Positions 34,206 through 41,749 of a DNA stretch of 64,000 nt are shown piece by piece. This DNA is from a virus. The stretch spans positions 1 to 64,000 of the IMG/VR virus record IMGVR_UViG_3300042402_006309. One strand, written 5' to 3'. The position numbers were made by a program, and so were the translations under genes. Under the pieces are notes generated by a model. The model saw only the letters and a program-made list of their open reading frames with translations, made no database searches and had not been told where the DNA came from. Each line of letters starts with the position of its first letter. The first letter of the stretch is position 1.

Positions 34206-34568
34206 ATGGCAGGCTCCAAGCTCGAATCTCGGTTTCTCTTCCTCTGGCGCGTGGCGCAAGGCCCGTCCCTAGAGCGGGAAGTCCGGTTCAACCCCACCCG
34301 CAAATGGCGGGCTGATTTCGGACACCTGGAAAGCCGGACGCTGATCGAGATCGAAGGCGGAATCTTCATCCCCGGCGGCGGCCGTCACAGCCGCGGGGCG
34401 GGTTACGCCAAGGACGCCGAGAAGTATCTCGAAGCGGTGCTGGCTGGCTGGACGGTTATCCGGCTGACCGAGAAGCAGCTCGACCTCGACTTCATCGAGC
34501 GGATCGTCGCCTGGATCAATACTCCTCAGGCAGTAAAATGCACGTCGATTGGCGTCCTGCCTCCGTGA
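34206..34568 (+). CDS. Small Vsr/DUF559-like endonuclease
   Basis: 120 residues. The pattern RKWRADFGHLESRTLIEIEGG, then HSRGAGYAKDAEKYLEAVLAGWTVIRL resembles small PD-(D/E)XK nucleases related to Vsr and DUF559: an Asp (WRADF), a Glu-x-Glu (IEIEGG) and a conserved His/Arg followed by GW.V.R. Such proteins occur in phages as resolvases or nicking/VRR-type nucleases. It is preceded by the structured noncoding segment, and its end overlaps the convergent minus-strand gene by 53 bases. Confidence 0.7.
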   Translation: MAGSKLESRFLFLWRVAQGPSLEREVRFNPTRKWRADFGHLESRTLIEIEGGIFIPGGGRHSRGAGYAKDAEKYLEAVLAGWTVIRLTEKQLDLDFIERIVAWINTPQAVKCTSIGVLPP

Positions 34569-34794
34569 TGATGTAGATGCGCCGGCCGCCGCCGAGCTTG
34601 TAGTGGCTCAGGATGCGGTCGCCGTGGATCAGGGCGTCCTCGTTCGCCTGCTTGTCCTCGTCGCACAGGTCACCCCAATCGCCGCAGTGGTGGCGGTGCA
34701 TGTAGGATGCCAGGTCGATGCCGAGTGCCAGGGCTCCGGGCGTTGCCACGGTTCTTCCCAGCGGGAAGCGTGGTTCCATGATTCGGTATGCCAT
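34516..34794 (-). CDS. Plasmid/phage-associated protein of unknown function
   Basis: 92 residues from the ATG at 34794 (MAYRIMEPRFPLGRTVATPG). The pattern HHCGDWGDLCDEDKQANEDAL and RIYIITEAGRQSTCILLPEEY is one I recognise as a widespread family in plasmids and phages, often annotated only as plasmid-related protein; no enzymatic role is established. It begins five bases after the previous minus-strand gene stops and is the last of a three-gene minus-strand cassette with the amidoligase. Confidence 0.7.
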   Translation of the reverse strand: MAYRIMEPRFPLGRTVATPGALALGIDLASYMHRHHCGDWGDLCDEDKQANEDALIHGDRILSHYKLGGGRRIYIITEAGRQSTCILLPEEY

Positions 34795-34799
34795 GGCTT

Positions 34800-35078
34800 T
34801 CAGTCGTTGGTGGTTCCCCATTCCGGATGGCGCTTGCCGGTGGCGATCAGTCCGGAGGCAAGCATGTCATCGACCAGCGCCTTGGGCGGCCACTGGCGGT
34901 GCGGTTTTCCGGTCTGCATCTTGGACGCGCGGGCGGTGGCGCGGCAGTAGGATGGCAGGTCGGCTTCCGGGTTGAAGCTATCGGCCCGGAGTTGGGTCAT
35001 CAGGTCGGTGGCATCGGTGGCGGAGAACGTCGCGCCGTCGATGGTGTGGTATTCGGTGTTCATGGTGGTCATTGTCAT
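34800..35078 (-). CDS. Small protein of unknown function
   Basis: 92 residues, beginning MTMTTMNTEYHTIDG; the middle is helical (ATDLMTQLRADSFNP) and the C-terminus has ALVDDMLASGLIATGKRHPEW. Its start follows the amidoligase stop by about nine bases and it belongs to the same cassette. No family recognised. The true start may be the sixth codon (MNTEYH). Confidence 0.6.
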   Translation of the reverse strand: MTMTTMNTEYHTIDGATFSATDATDLMTQLRADSFNPEADLPSYCRATARASKMQTGKPHRQWPPKALVDDMLASGLIATGKRHPEWGTTND

Positions 35079-35087
35079 TGGTGGAAA

Positions 35088-35894
35088 TCATGCGGCCAGT
35101 TTTTTGGCGCGCTCGGTGTAGAATTTGGTGAGGCCGCGGGCGTCGATGGCTTGGAAGAACCACTTCATGCGGGGCATCCCGACTCCGTTGTCCTCCGGGC
35201 GGTTGCGGACGGCGGCGGCGGATTCGGCGGCATCGAACATGCGGGCCATCAATCGCACCCAGTTGGTGATCTTGGCGGGATCGGTGGTGCCCGAGTGGTG
35301 GCGGACTTCGAGTGTCTGGTGGCGGAAGTAGGAATGGATGTTCAGCTTCCGATAGCGGCAGGGGTAGAGCTGCTTCATCTGTTCCATGCTGCGGCAGGCG
35401 TCGATCTTGCGGAACATCTGTGAGCATTGGCCCCGGTGATTGCCGGCGTCGGTGATGCTGTGGTCGAGGTTCGTGCGGCAGTAGGTGTTGGCATTGCCCC
35501 GGCGGGATGCGGGCTGGAACGTATCCAGAACATCCTCGAATTTCAGCCACATCTTGAAGAGGTTCTTCACCGCCTTGAGTGACATCGTGCGGGCGTCGAA
35601 ATGGACGTGAAGTCCGCAGCGCTTGTCCACCTGGGCTCCGGCGGCTTCGAGTGCGGCGGCGGCGATCCTGACTTCCTCGATGCCGGCCTCACCTTCGAGA
35701 ACCGGTGAAACGAGTTCCAAACCGCAGGAGCCGTCGGTGACGATTTTCCAGTGAGGCGTCGTGTCGTGGGTGTAGTAGGAGGATTCGACCCGGATGCCTG
35801 CGGCTCTCAGGCTGGCGACGGCTTGTTGGGTGGAAATGGTGGCGAGGAATTCAATCTCGACTCCGAAGCGGCGGGACATCGTTGGCGTTGTCAT
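35088..35894 (-). CDS. Putative amidoligase
   Basis: 268 residues from the ATG at 35894 (MTTPTMSRRFGVEIEF). FGVEIEF, GLELVSPVLEGEAG, CGLHVHFDARTM and LEVRHHSGTTDPAKI match the amidoligase family (glutamate-cysteine-ligase fold, carboxylate-amine ligases), in which the conserved Glu, Asn/His and Arg bind ATP and metal. In phages and plasmids these enzymes are thought to form peptide or amide tags on proteins or cell-wall components; the substrate is unknown. It reads opposite to the surrounding early genes and starts a three-gene cassette, a typical cargo arrangement. An in-frame upstream ATG at 35996 seems unlikely. Confidence 0.82.
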   Translation of the reverse strand: MTTPTMSRRFGVEIEFLATISTQQAVASLRAAGIRVESSYYTHDTTPHWKIVTDGSCGLELVSPVLEGEAGIEEVRIAAAALEAAGAQVDKRCGLHVHFDARTMSLKAVKNLFKMWLKFEDVLDTFQPASRRGNANTYCRTNLDHSITDAGNHRGQCSQMFRKIDACRSMEQMKQLYPCRYRKLNIHSYFRHQTLEVRHHSGTTDPAKITNWVRLMARMFDAAESAAAVRNRPEDNGVGMPRMKWFFQAIDARGLTKFYTERAKKLAA

Positions 35895-35988
35895 GGGTAA
35901 TATCTGCCATGGTGCCACCTCACGTCCATGGCTAAGTGGAGTTAGAGGAAAAAAGACATAATCGGCACACGTCGTGGCACCCATGAAA

Positions 35989-36040
35989 CGTGCCAATCAT
36001 GACAGAATCATAACCCTCCGAATGATGCGTGATTGGCACG
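35989..36040. promoter_or_regulatory. Inverted repeat element, copy A
   Basis: Arms CGTGCCAATCA (35989-35999) and TGATTGGCACG (36030-36040) are perfect 11-base complements. The right arm also lies in a local palindrome, ATGCGTG-ATTGG-CACGCAT (36025-36043). A third half-site GCGCCAATTC follows at 36061. The same set recurs at 36966. Likely operators for a phage regulator. Confidence 0.55.
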
Positions 36041-36105
36041 CATCGTGACGCTCAGGAGGTGCGCCAATTCGATGTCTATCGAAGATGTAATAACTCCGAC
36101 TGAAA

Positions 36106-36153
36106 GACGAAAAAGACATGGACTCAAGTTGTCAGACTGGCAGATGAAGGATG
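36106..36153 (+). promoter_or_regulatory. Repeated 5' leader, copy 1
   Basis: GACGAAAAAGACATGGACTC continues through AAGTTGTCAGACTGGCAG and ATGAAGG to the start codon of the DNA ligase. Near-identical leaders precede the genes at 37132 and 38881. The AAGG close to the ATG is probably the ribosome binding site. Confidence 0.6.
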
Positions 36154-36930
36154 ATGAAAGCAAACACACCCGACCTAACTACGAAGCCACCGATGCTGGC
36201 GAAGAATTGGGACAAGACCATGCGGCCGGACGGCTGGTGGATGTCAGAGAAACTCGACGGAGTCCGCGCCATTTGGGACGGCGAACATTTCCGCTCTCGC
36301 GGCGGCAACATATTCCACGCCCCGGCATGGTTCAAAGCGGGGCTTCCCGCTCTGCCGCTGGACGGCGAGCTGTTCGTCGGGCGAGGGAAGTTCAACGACG
36401 CAGTGAGCATCGTTCGGTCCATGACCGCTGACTGGTCGCCGGTTAGATATTTGATCTTTGATGTCCAAGCCGACGGCCCGACCGAAGACCGGCAACGCAC
36501 GTTGCTCGCCCTGCAACTCCCCGGCCATGTCTCGATAGTCGAGCAGGTGCTCTGTCAGTCCGACAACGCACTGCTTGATTTCGAGCGCTCCATCCTCGAC
36601 GGCAGGGGCGAGGGCGTCATGCTCCGCGCCCCGCGTTCATCCTACGAATTCAAGCGGTCCGGCCACCTCCGTAAGCTCAAGAGGTTCATCGACGATGAGG
36701 CCACCGTGATCGGCCATCAGGACGGCGAAGGCAAACACGAAGGACGGCTCGGGGCGTTGGTCTGCCAACTCAGGGACGGCACCACGTTCCGCGCCGGGTC
36801 CGGGTTTACCGACTTCGAAAGGGAAACCCCGCCGCCTATCGGTGCCATCGTGACGGTCCGCTACTTCGAACTGACGCCCGACGGCGTCCCGCGATTCCCA
36901 ACATTCCTTGCCGTCCGCAACTACGAATAA
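36154..36930 (+). CDS. ATP-dependent DNA ligase (minimal phage type)
   Basis: 258 residues. The nucleotidyl-transfer lysine is in EKLDGVRAIW (KxDGxR motif I); other motifs are LDGELFVGRG (III), GEGVMLRAP (IV) and LRKLKRF (V), followed by an OB-fold domain (ATVIGHQDGEGKHEGRLGAL). This is the short form of Lig E/Chlorella virus ligases that seal nicks without extra domains. I prefer the second ATG (36154) because it aligns with the start used after the second copy of the shared leader; 36151 is also possible. It probably seals Okazaki fragments or recombination nicks for the phage. Confidence 0.9.
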   Translation: MKANTPDLTTKPPMLAKNWDKTMRPDGWWMSEKLDGVRAIWDGEHFRSRGGNIFHAPAWFKAGLPALPLDGELFVGRGKFNDAVSIVRSMTADWSPVRYLIFDVQADGPTEDRQRTLLALQLPGHVSIVEQVLCQSDNALLDFERSILDGRGEGVMLRAPRSSYEFKRSGHLRKLKRFIDDEATVIGHQDGEGKHEGRLGALVCQLRDGTTFRAGSGFTDFERETPPPIGAIVTVRYFELTPDGVPRFPTFLAVRNYE

Positions 36931-36965
36931 CCCAGCAACCGTCATACCACTGATATCCCATGAAG

Positions 36966-37017
36966 CGTGCCAATCATGACAGATTCGAAGCGTGTGAAAT
37001 GACGCGTGATTGGCACG
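36966..37017. promoter_or_regulatory. Inverted repeat element, copy B
   Basis: Same arms as copy A, CGTGCCAATCA (36966-36976) and TGATTGGCACG (37007-37017), with the same order of surrounding words (GACAGA after the left arm, CATCGTG after the right arm) and a third half-site ATGCCAATTC at 37038. Confidence 0.55.
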
Positions 37018-37082
37018 CATCGTGGCGCTCAGGCACCATGCCAATTCATTATCTAACTGGCATTCGGAACGGGACGAAAAAA

Positions 37083-37131
37083 GACGAAAAATGACATGGA
37101 CTCAAGTTGTCAGACTGGCAGATGAAGGACG
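37083..37131 (+). promoter_or_regulatory. Repeated 5' leader, copy 2
   Basis: GACGAAAAATGACATGGACTC, then the same AAGTTGTCAGACTGGCAG and GATGAAGG as copy 1, ending at the ATG at 37132. A partial duplication GACGAAAA precedes it at 37073. Confidence 0.6.
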
Positions 37132-37350
37132 ATGAAAGGGACTACCAACACCGCCAATGACACCCCATACGTCACCGGAATGTTGGTCCTGATCCGCCCC
37201 GAGTGGGATGGAGACGACACGCTCCATGAAGTCGCCGAATGGAACGGCGACCGCGGATTCATCCGGCCTGTCGAATGGCCGCACGGCGGGATTGTCCCGA
37301 CCGAACTCGTCACCGCTGAAATGATCCAACCCGCAACCATCAACCCCTGA
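37132..37350 (+). CDS. Small phage protein of unknown function
   Basis: 72 residues, predicted soluble; contains MLVLIRPEWDGDD and NGDRGFIRPVEWPHGG, a compact beta-like domain. It follows the second copy of the repeated leader and is the first of a run of small genes. No family recognised. Confidence 0.6.
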   Translation: MKGTTNTANDTPYVTGMLVLIRPEWDGDDTLHEVAEWNGDRGFIRPVEWPHGGIVPTELVTAEMIQPATINP

Positions 37351-37357
37351 AACCACC

Positions 37358-37525
37358 ATGTACACCGCCAGTGAAATAGACGCCATGACCATCGAGGAAA
37401 TCGAACAAGTCGCCGAACTGCTCACCGATGAAGCCCGTGAAGAATGGGCCGCTGCCGGATACTCCGGTGAGGCCTACCGCAAGCTCGGAATGAACGATGC
37501 CGAGAAAGCCGTCAATTCCCTCTAA
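37358..37525 (+). CDS. Small phage protein of unknown function
   Basis: 55 residues (MYTASEIDAMTIEEIEQVAE), all helical and acidic; start seven bases after the previous stop. Its regular helices and placement in a run of tandem genes make it likely real although short. No family recognised. Confidence 0.55.
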   Translation: MYTASEIDAMTIEEIEQVAELLTDEAREEWAAAGYSGEAYRKLGMNDAEKAVNSL

Positions 37526-37548
37526 ATTCAACCAATAGAACCAAAAGC

Positions 37549-37773
37549 ATGAACGCCACCATCGACTTCACCACCTGGACTGATGCCCAACTCAACTCGG
37601 CGCTGATGTTCGCAGACTCATCCCCCACCGGACTCGCGCTGGTGGCAGAGATCGACCGCCGCAAGGCCGAGGGCATCTGGCTCACCGACGGCAGCACCGA
37701 GCGGGTCGCGCAGAGCATCCGCGACAACACGCCCGCCAGCCGCCGCAAGTTCTCCCGCCGCGCCCGCCGCTAA
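37549..37773 (+). CDS. Small phage protein of unknown function
   Basis: 74 residues, ending in a strongly basic tail (ASRRKFSRRARR) that suggests nucleic-acid binding. The middle reads ALMFADSSPTGLALVAEIDRR. No family recognised. Confidence 0.55.
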   Translation: MNATIDFTTWTDAQLNSALMFADSSPTGLALVAEIDRRKAEGIWLTDGSTERVAQSIRDNTPASRRKFSRRARR

Positions 37774-37799
37774 CCACCAATCCGCAACCAAACACCACC

Positions 37800-38090
37800 A
37801 TGGACATCGAATACATCAAACAACACCGCCGACTGACCCTCGAATTCGGGCGCGGCGAAACCTACCGCTCTAACAAGCCGACGCTCTACGGTCACTCGAC
37901 CTATGGACGCAGCTCGGTTCTCGCCGGCCGTCCGCGCCGGGTCTTCCTCGAAAGCTGGGATGATCTGGACACCGCCCGCGCCGAACTCAAGGCAGCGAAG
38001 ATCCGCTACGCCGACCTCTGCGAGACGGGCGGCTCCACCCACATCCCGGTGGATGTCATCACCGCAGGCCTTCCCGACGAAGACATCTAA
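37800..38090 (+). CDS. Small phage protein of unknown function
   Basis: 96 residues, basic N-terminal part (YIKQHRRLTLEFGRGETYRS) and an acidic C-terminus. VFLESWDDLDTARAELKAAKI looks helical. Part of the run of small early genes, 26 bases after the previous one. No family recognised. Confidence 0.6.
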   Translation: MDIEYIKQHRRLTLEFGRGETYRSNKPTLYGHSTYGRSSVLAGRPRRVFLESWDDLDTARAELKAAKIRYADLCETGGSTHIPVDVITAGLPDEDI

Positions 38091-38110
38091 CACCCAACCC
38101 CTGAGATCCC

Positions 38111-38812
38111 ATGAAATCCGAATCCGACATCCTCGATAAAATCCGCAAACTCCTGCGACTGGCCGACCGCTCCCGTGGCTCCACGGAGAACGAAGCCAAA
38201 GTGGCTCTCGCCAAGGCGCAGGAATTGATGACCCGCCACAACATCGACTCGGCGCTGCTCCGCATGGAACGCGGTGAGTCGGGCGGCGCGTCGTTCACCG
38301 TCAACAAGGGCAAGGTCGATCTGCCCAAGACCCTCAACCCGGCAGACCTCATGATCCTCTCTATCCTGCAGGCGCACTTCAACGTGAAGACAATCCTGAT
38401 GCCCAATGGACGCGGGACACCGGTGGACATCATCGGTGCCGCCGCCGACATCGACTTCGCCATCTTCGCGTTCAACTACCTGCGGCAGACCTTCTTCCGC
38501 TGTTGGAATGAATTCAAGCGGACGCATGCCAATCCTGACAAGGCATCCTATTACCGGGGACTTCGCGACGGGCTCAATGCCGAACTCAAGGCGGCGAAAG
38601 AGCGCGCCGAGCAATCCTACGCCGCCGACCAGCGCCAGGCATACGGACTGGTCGTGGTGGATCAGGAGGCGGTCATCACCCGCTACGTCGAGCAGGAATA
38701 CGGCAAGCTCCGCACCCGGTCCCAACGCCGCCGCCACATCCATTCCGGCAGCTATGTCGCCGGTGAAACCAAAGGCCGCACCATCCAAATCAACCGCCCG
38801 CTTCCATCATGA
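38111..38812 (+). CDS. DUF2786 protein
   Basis: 233 residues. The N-terminal IRKLLRLADRSRGSTENEAKVALAKAQELMTRH pattern, in two parts, is the DUF2786 signature, followed by a C-terminal domain (about residues 75-180) with DIDFAIFAFNYLRQTFFRCW. These proteins are widespread in phages and plasmids with unproven function; an association with DNA metabolism is assumed from context. It ends within the start of the next leader and the last codons overlap the third repeated element. Confidence 0.8.
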   Translation: MKSESDILDKIRKLLRLADRSRGSTENEAKVALAKAQELMTRHNIDSALLRMERGESGGASFTVNKGKVDLPKTLNPADLMILSILQAHFNVKTILMPNGRGTPVDIIGAAADIDFAIFAFNYLRQTFFRCWNEFKRTHANPDKASYYRGLRDGLNAELKAAKERAEQSYAADQRQAYGLVVVDQEAVITRYVEQEYGKLRTRSQRRRHIHSGSYVAGETKGRTIQINRPLPS

Positions 38813-38829
38813 AAACCCGGCAACAGAAA

Positions 38830-38880
38830 GACGAAAAAAGACATGGACGTGCCCGATCAGACGGGCAGATGAGGGACGCT
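38830..38880 (+). promoter_or_regulatory. Repeated 5' leader, copy 3
   Basis: GACGAAAAAAGACATGGACG, then GCCCG-ATCAGA-CGGGC (a five-pair hairpin) and AGATGAGGG before the ATG at 38881. It shares the ends of the other two copies but its centre differs. Confidence 0.55.
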
Positions 38881-39111
38881 ATGACAACAGCATCTATTCC
38901 TAACAAGCATATCACAAAAGCGATGCAGCGAAGCATTCGCGGACTTGAGAAAAACGGCTTCACCGCCCGGCGCATCCTGCCGGTCGATCTGATGGCCGGC
39001 ATCCATGCCCGCGAGTTCCGCGCCGACTTCGCCAAGCAAACCCCCACCGGACTGCTGGTGTTCAGCGTCCGAATCGACACCGACGGCAACGTCATCAACC
39101 CCAAACCATAA
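38881..39111 (+). CDS. Small phage protein of unknown function
   Basis: 76 residues from the ATG at 38881, chosen because GAGGGA lies seven bases upstream in the repeated leader; an in-frame ATG at 38869 is less well placed. The body reads IRGLEKNGFTARRILPVDL and TPTGLLVFSVRIDTDGNV, suggesting a small alpha/beta protein. No family recognised. Confidence 0.6.
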   Translation: MTTASIPNKHITKAMQRSIRGLEKNGFTARRILPVDLMAGIHAREFRADFAKQTPTGLLVFSVRIDTDGNVINPKP

Positions 39112-39123
39112 CCAACTGAAACC

Positions 39124-39642
39124 ATGAACAAACTGTATTACATCGTCTGCGACGACAAAGAAACCAACGTATTCGAAGGCCGCTATCAGGGACGCACCCG
39201 AGGCGAAGCCTTGAAATTCCTCAAGCAATCCATCGGGCGCAAGACGCTCAACGGACTGGTCTTCACCATCACCGAAATCCCGGTGCCGCTGATTCGCGAG
39301 ATTGTTGCGGAAATCCTTGCCGGTGGCGACGGCAGCAATGCTACCTCCGCTCCGAACGTCGTGCCGATCACCCGGCCGGAACCGGAAGCCAGCCCGGGAC
39401 GCTACGATGCGTTCTCCGACGCCGCTGAGTCCGAACCAACGCCCGCAGAGGCCACGCCACCCAAGGCGAAGGCATCCAAGCCCGCCAAGAAGGTGGGCAA
39501 TCCCGGCCACGGCGACGAGCAATGGTCACAAGTCCGGGCCTACTGGCTCGAATGCCGCAGCGTGAAACAAACCGCTGAGCATTTCGGACTGTCCCCCAAC
39601 TCGATCAAGACCCGCAGTCGGAGGGAGGGCTGGGGTAAATGA
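39124..39642 (+). CDS. Phage protein with C-terminal helix-turn-helix
   Basis: 172 residues. The N-terminal 60 residues form a small alpha/beta domain (MNKLYYIVCDDKETNVFEG), then a Pro/Ala/Glu-rich linker, and at residues about 130-172 a helix-turn-helix: RAYWLECRSVKQTAEHFGLSPNSIKTRSRREGW. That C-terminal part resembles small-terminase or sigma-like DNA-binding regions. The stop overlaps the next start by four bases. Likely a DNA-binding regulator. Confidence 0.65.
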   Translation: MNKLYYIVCDDKETNVFEGRYQGRTRGEALKFLKQSIGRKTLNGLVFTITEIPVPLIREIVAEILAGGDGSNATSAPNVVPITRPEPEASPGRYDAFSDAAESEPTPAEATPPKAKASKPAKKVGNPGHGDEQWSQVRAYWLECRSVKQTAEHFGLSPNSIKTRSRREGWGK

Positions 39643-39974
39643 GCGCACCCCAATGGACACCGGCAATCGGTGACGGCGCGAGCGTCTGCCACTACTCCGA
39701 CCGGACCGCCTGCACGGTGATCCGCATCAGCCCCAGCGGCAAAACCATCTGGATGCAGGAGGACACCGCCGTTCTGGACGGATGGAAACCCGAGTTCGTC
39801 GCCGGAGGCTTTGGCGGGCATTGCACCAACAACGCCACACAGACCTATCAATACTCGCCCAATCCCGAAGGGGCGACACATCGCGCCAGCCGCCGCAAGG
39901 ACGGTTGGTTCCGCACCACCAACGGCGAGCCGGTCATTCCCGGCCGCCGCCACTTCCACGACTACAACTTCTGA
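39639..39974 (+). CDS. Phage protein of unknown function
   Basis: 111 residues, beginning MSAPQWTPAIGDGASVCHYSD, with two internal Cys and a Tyr/Gly-rich end (PGRRHFHDYNF). The pattern DRTACTVIRISPSGKTIWMQEDTA recalls a small family of uncharacterised phage proteins. It overlaps the genes on both sides by one to four bases. Function unknown. Confidence 0.6.
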   Translation: MSAPQWTPAIGDGASVCHYSDRTACTVIRISPSGKTIWMQEDTAVLDGWKPEFVAGGFGGHCTNNATQTYQYSPNPEGATHRASRRKDGWFRTTNGEPVIPGRRHFHDYNF

Positions 39975-40213
39975 TGAAGGTCGCAGTCGAAAAATACCGC
40001 AAACCCGATGGCTACGCCACGCGCTACTGGTCGGTGATCGTCGATGGCGAACTGCTCGCCGTCACGGTTTACCGCAAGGGCGCGGAGGCCGTCGCCAGGG
40101 CCATCAACAATTCCAACCGAGATCCCTATGTCACACTCCTTGAAGATTCTGCCCAGCCCGTCACCACGCCCTGCAAGCCCACCGCTGGCATGGCGACCTA
40201 CCGGACCCGATGA
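39974..40213 (+). CDS. Small phage protein of unknown function
   Basis: 79 residues, a compact beta-alpha protein (YATRYWSVIVDGELLAVTVYRKGAEAVARAI). Its start codon shares a base with the previous stop and its end overlaps the AAA ATPase gene by 86 bases, which is long for real neighbours, so the start of one of the two may be misplaced. No family recognised. Confidence 0.5.
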   Translation: MKVAVEKYRKPDGYATRYWSVIVDGELLAVTVYRKGAEAVARAINNSNRDPYVTLLEDSAQPVTTPCKPTAGMATYRTR

Positions 40214-40796
40214 CCTCTGCGGCCCCGCCGCCACCGTCGCCCATCGACTCGTCGCCAAGGCACACAAGCTCCACGATGATCCCACCGTGCCTGTGAAGAT
40301 TCTGCTCTACGGGCCGCCCGGTGTCGGCAAGACCAGCATCGCCGACATGGTGGCCGACACATTGTCCGGCACCCGCTTCGCCGTCGAGGAATTCAACGGC
40401 AAGCTCGTCACCGTCGAAATCGTGAAACAGTGGATGGCCACGCTGGGTGTCTGTTCGCTGTTCGGTGTCTATTCGGTGAAGATCATCAACGAGATGGACC
40501 GCTGCACGCGGGATGCACAGGACTTGCTCCTGAGCTATCTCGACCGACTTCCACCAGGCCGCGCCGTGATCGGCACCAGCAACCTGCAACTCGACCTGCT
40601 CACCGAGCGATTCCAGACGCGCTTCCAGTCGATCAAGCTCGCGGCACCGTCCACCGAGGAAATCGCCACGATGCTCCGCCGCCACTGGCCGGTCGATGAA
40701 GCGACGTCATTGCGGATTGCGGTGGGCAGCGGTGGATGCGTGCGAGCCGCGCTTGCCGATCTGGAATCCTGGCTGGATGCCGAGGGGCTGTCATAA
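40128..40796 (+). CDS. Clamp-loader-like AAA+ ATPase
   Basis: 222 residues. Walker A GPPGVGKTS (about residues 62-70), Walker B-like IINEMD (about 120), a sensor-1 region RAVIGTSNLQLDLLTERFQTR, and a C-terminal helical part with AVGSGGCVRAALADLESW. This is the RuvB/DnaX-like AAA_5 type often found in phage replication blocks. ATG at 40128 fits the domain start; a start further downstream is possible. It could load a clamp or helicase, or remodel a DNA-protein complex. Confidence 0.75.
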   Translation: MSHSLKILPSPSPRPASPPLAWRPTGPDDLCGPAATVAHRLVAKAHKLHDDPTVPVKILLYGPPGVGKTSIADMVADTLSGTRFAVEEFNGKLVTVEIVKQWMATLGVCSLFGVYSVKIINEMDRCTRDAQDLLLSYLDRLPPGRAVIGTSNLQLDLLTERFQTRFQSIKLAAPSTEEIATMLRRHWPVDEATSLRIAVGSGGCVRAALADLESWLDAEGLS

Positions 40797-41092
40797 ATCA
40801 GTTCTCCTTGAAAAAACGCCCAATAAATCGCCGGACCAGGGGGAGTCCGCCCCTGCGGCGCTAACGCCTAACTAATGGGCGGCTCCCCAGTCAGACAAGC
40901 TGTATTGATCCCATACCATGAAATCTGCGCAATTCAATCCCATTTCCCAGATTTTGATCGGGATTGGGGGCGTGGTGTCCAATTTTGCAATGCGAATATT
41001 CATCTTCGGATGGTGCCCGCCGGATGCGTGGAAGGAGATCCTCCCGCTCTTGGCTCAGGCGATCCATGCCGTTGACACCATCCAAAGCGACG
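40797..41092. other. Intergenic region before the ParB genes
   Basis: Contains a GC-rich stretch with a short AGGGG/CCCCT inverted repeat near 40838-40855, not followed by a T run, so not a convincing terminator. A 61-residue open frame (40918-41103) crosses it and overlaps the next gene. Apart from the TTGACACC motif at 41072 I see nothing else. Confidence 0.4.
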
Positions 41093-41103
41093 ATGACGGA
41101 TGA
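40918..41103 (+). CDS. Possible small protein, uncertain
   Basis: 61 residues, MKSAQFNPISQILIGIGG at the start, then a hydrophobic middle (VVSNFAMRIFIFGWCPP) and LLPLLAQAIHAVDT-like helix near the end. It could be a small membrane protein, or a chance frame: its stop overlaps the ParB-domain start by 11 bases and the TTGACACC motif lies inside it in frame. Confidence 0.35.
   Translation: MKSAQFNPISQILIGIGGVVSNFAMRIFIFGWCPPDAWKEILPLLAQAIHAVDTIQSDDDG
41072..41077 (+). promoter_or_regulatory. TTGACA motif upstream of the first ParB-domain gene
   Basis: CGTTGACACC with TTGACA starting 21 bases before the ATG at 41093. Confidence 0.45.
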
Positions 41104-41749
41104 TTCCCCAAAAGCCCGGACGCTCGCCAATGGCATCGAAGTCTGGTGCAGTTTTGATAAGCTCGTGCCGGTGGGCGAACTGAAGCCCAACCCGCGCAAC
41201 CCGAACACGCACCCGCAGCGGCAGATCGAACTGCTCGCCAAAAACATCCGCTACTTCGGATGGAGGCAAACAATTACCGTCTCCAATCTCACAGGCCTGA
41301 TCGTTTCGGGCCACGGCCGGCTGATGGCCGCCAGGCACCTCGGCGTGGAAGTCGTGCCTGTGGACTATCAGGACTTCGCCAGCGAGAACGATGAACTTGC
41401 CGTGCTGGTCGCCGACAACCGCTTGGCCGAACTTTCCACGGTCGATCTCAACGAACTCGAAAAAATCGCCAGCGAGTGGAAGGCCATCGACTTCGATACG
41501 ATCCTCGCGGGATTCGAGCCCGCCGACATCGAGGGGCTGCTCAATCCGGGTGGCAATGACGATGACGAGGATGATGATGACCGCCACGACAAGGAACTCG
41601 ACAAGAGCGACGTCACCGTCGCGGTCGGACTCTACCGGTTCCGCATCACTCAGGAAGACTTCATCGCGTGGTGCGACCGCGTGAAACAGGACGCCGGTTT
41701 CGACAAGGAAAGCGTGCTCAACGAAATCCGCAGCCGCCTCGGACTATGA
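41093..41749 (+). CDS. ParB/Srx-domain nuclease-like protein
   Basis: 218 residues. Residues about 20-115 form a ParB-like N-terminal domain: NPRNPNTHPQRQIELLAKNI, then IVSGHGRLMAARHLG. The rest has an acidic region (NDDDEDDDDRHDKELD) and a helical C-terminus. ParB domains bind DNA with CTP or serve as nucleases in phage proteins; here it may be part of a DNA-modification block because the following gene is a ParB-methyltransferase. The stop overlaps the next start (ATGA). Confidence 0.8.
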   Translation: MTDDSPKARTLANGIEVWCSFDKLVPVGELKPNPRNPNTHPQRQIELLAKNIRYFGWRQTITVSNLTGLIVSGHGRLMAARHLGVEVVPVDYQDFASENDELAVLVADNRLAELSTVDLNELEKIASEWKAIDFDTILAGFEPADIEGLLNPGGNDDDEDDDDRHDKELDKSDVTVAVGLYRFRITQEDFIAWCDRVKQDAGFDKESVLNEIRSRLGL

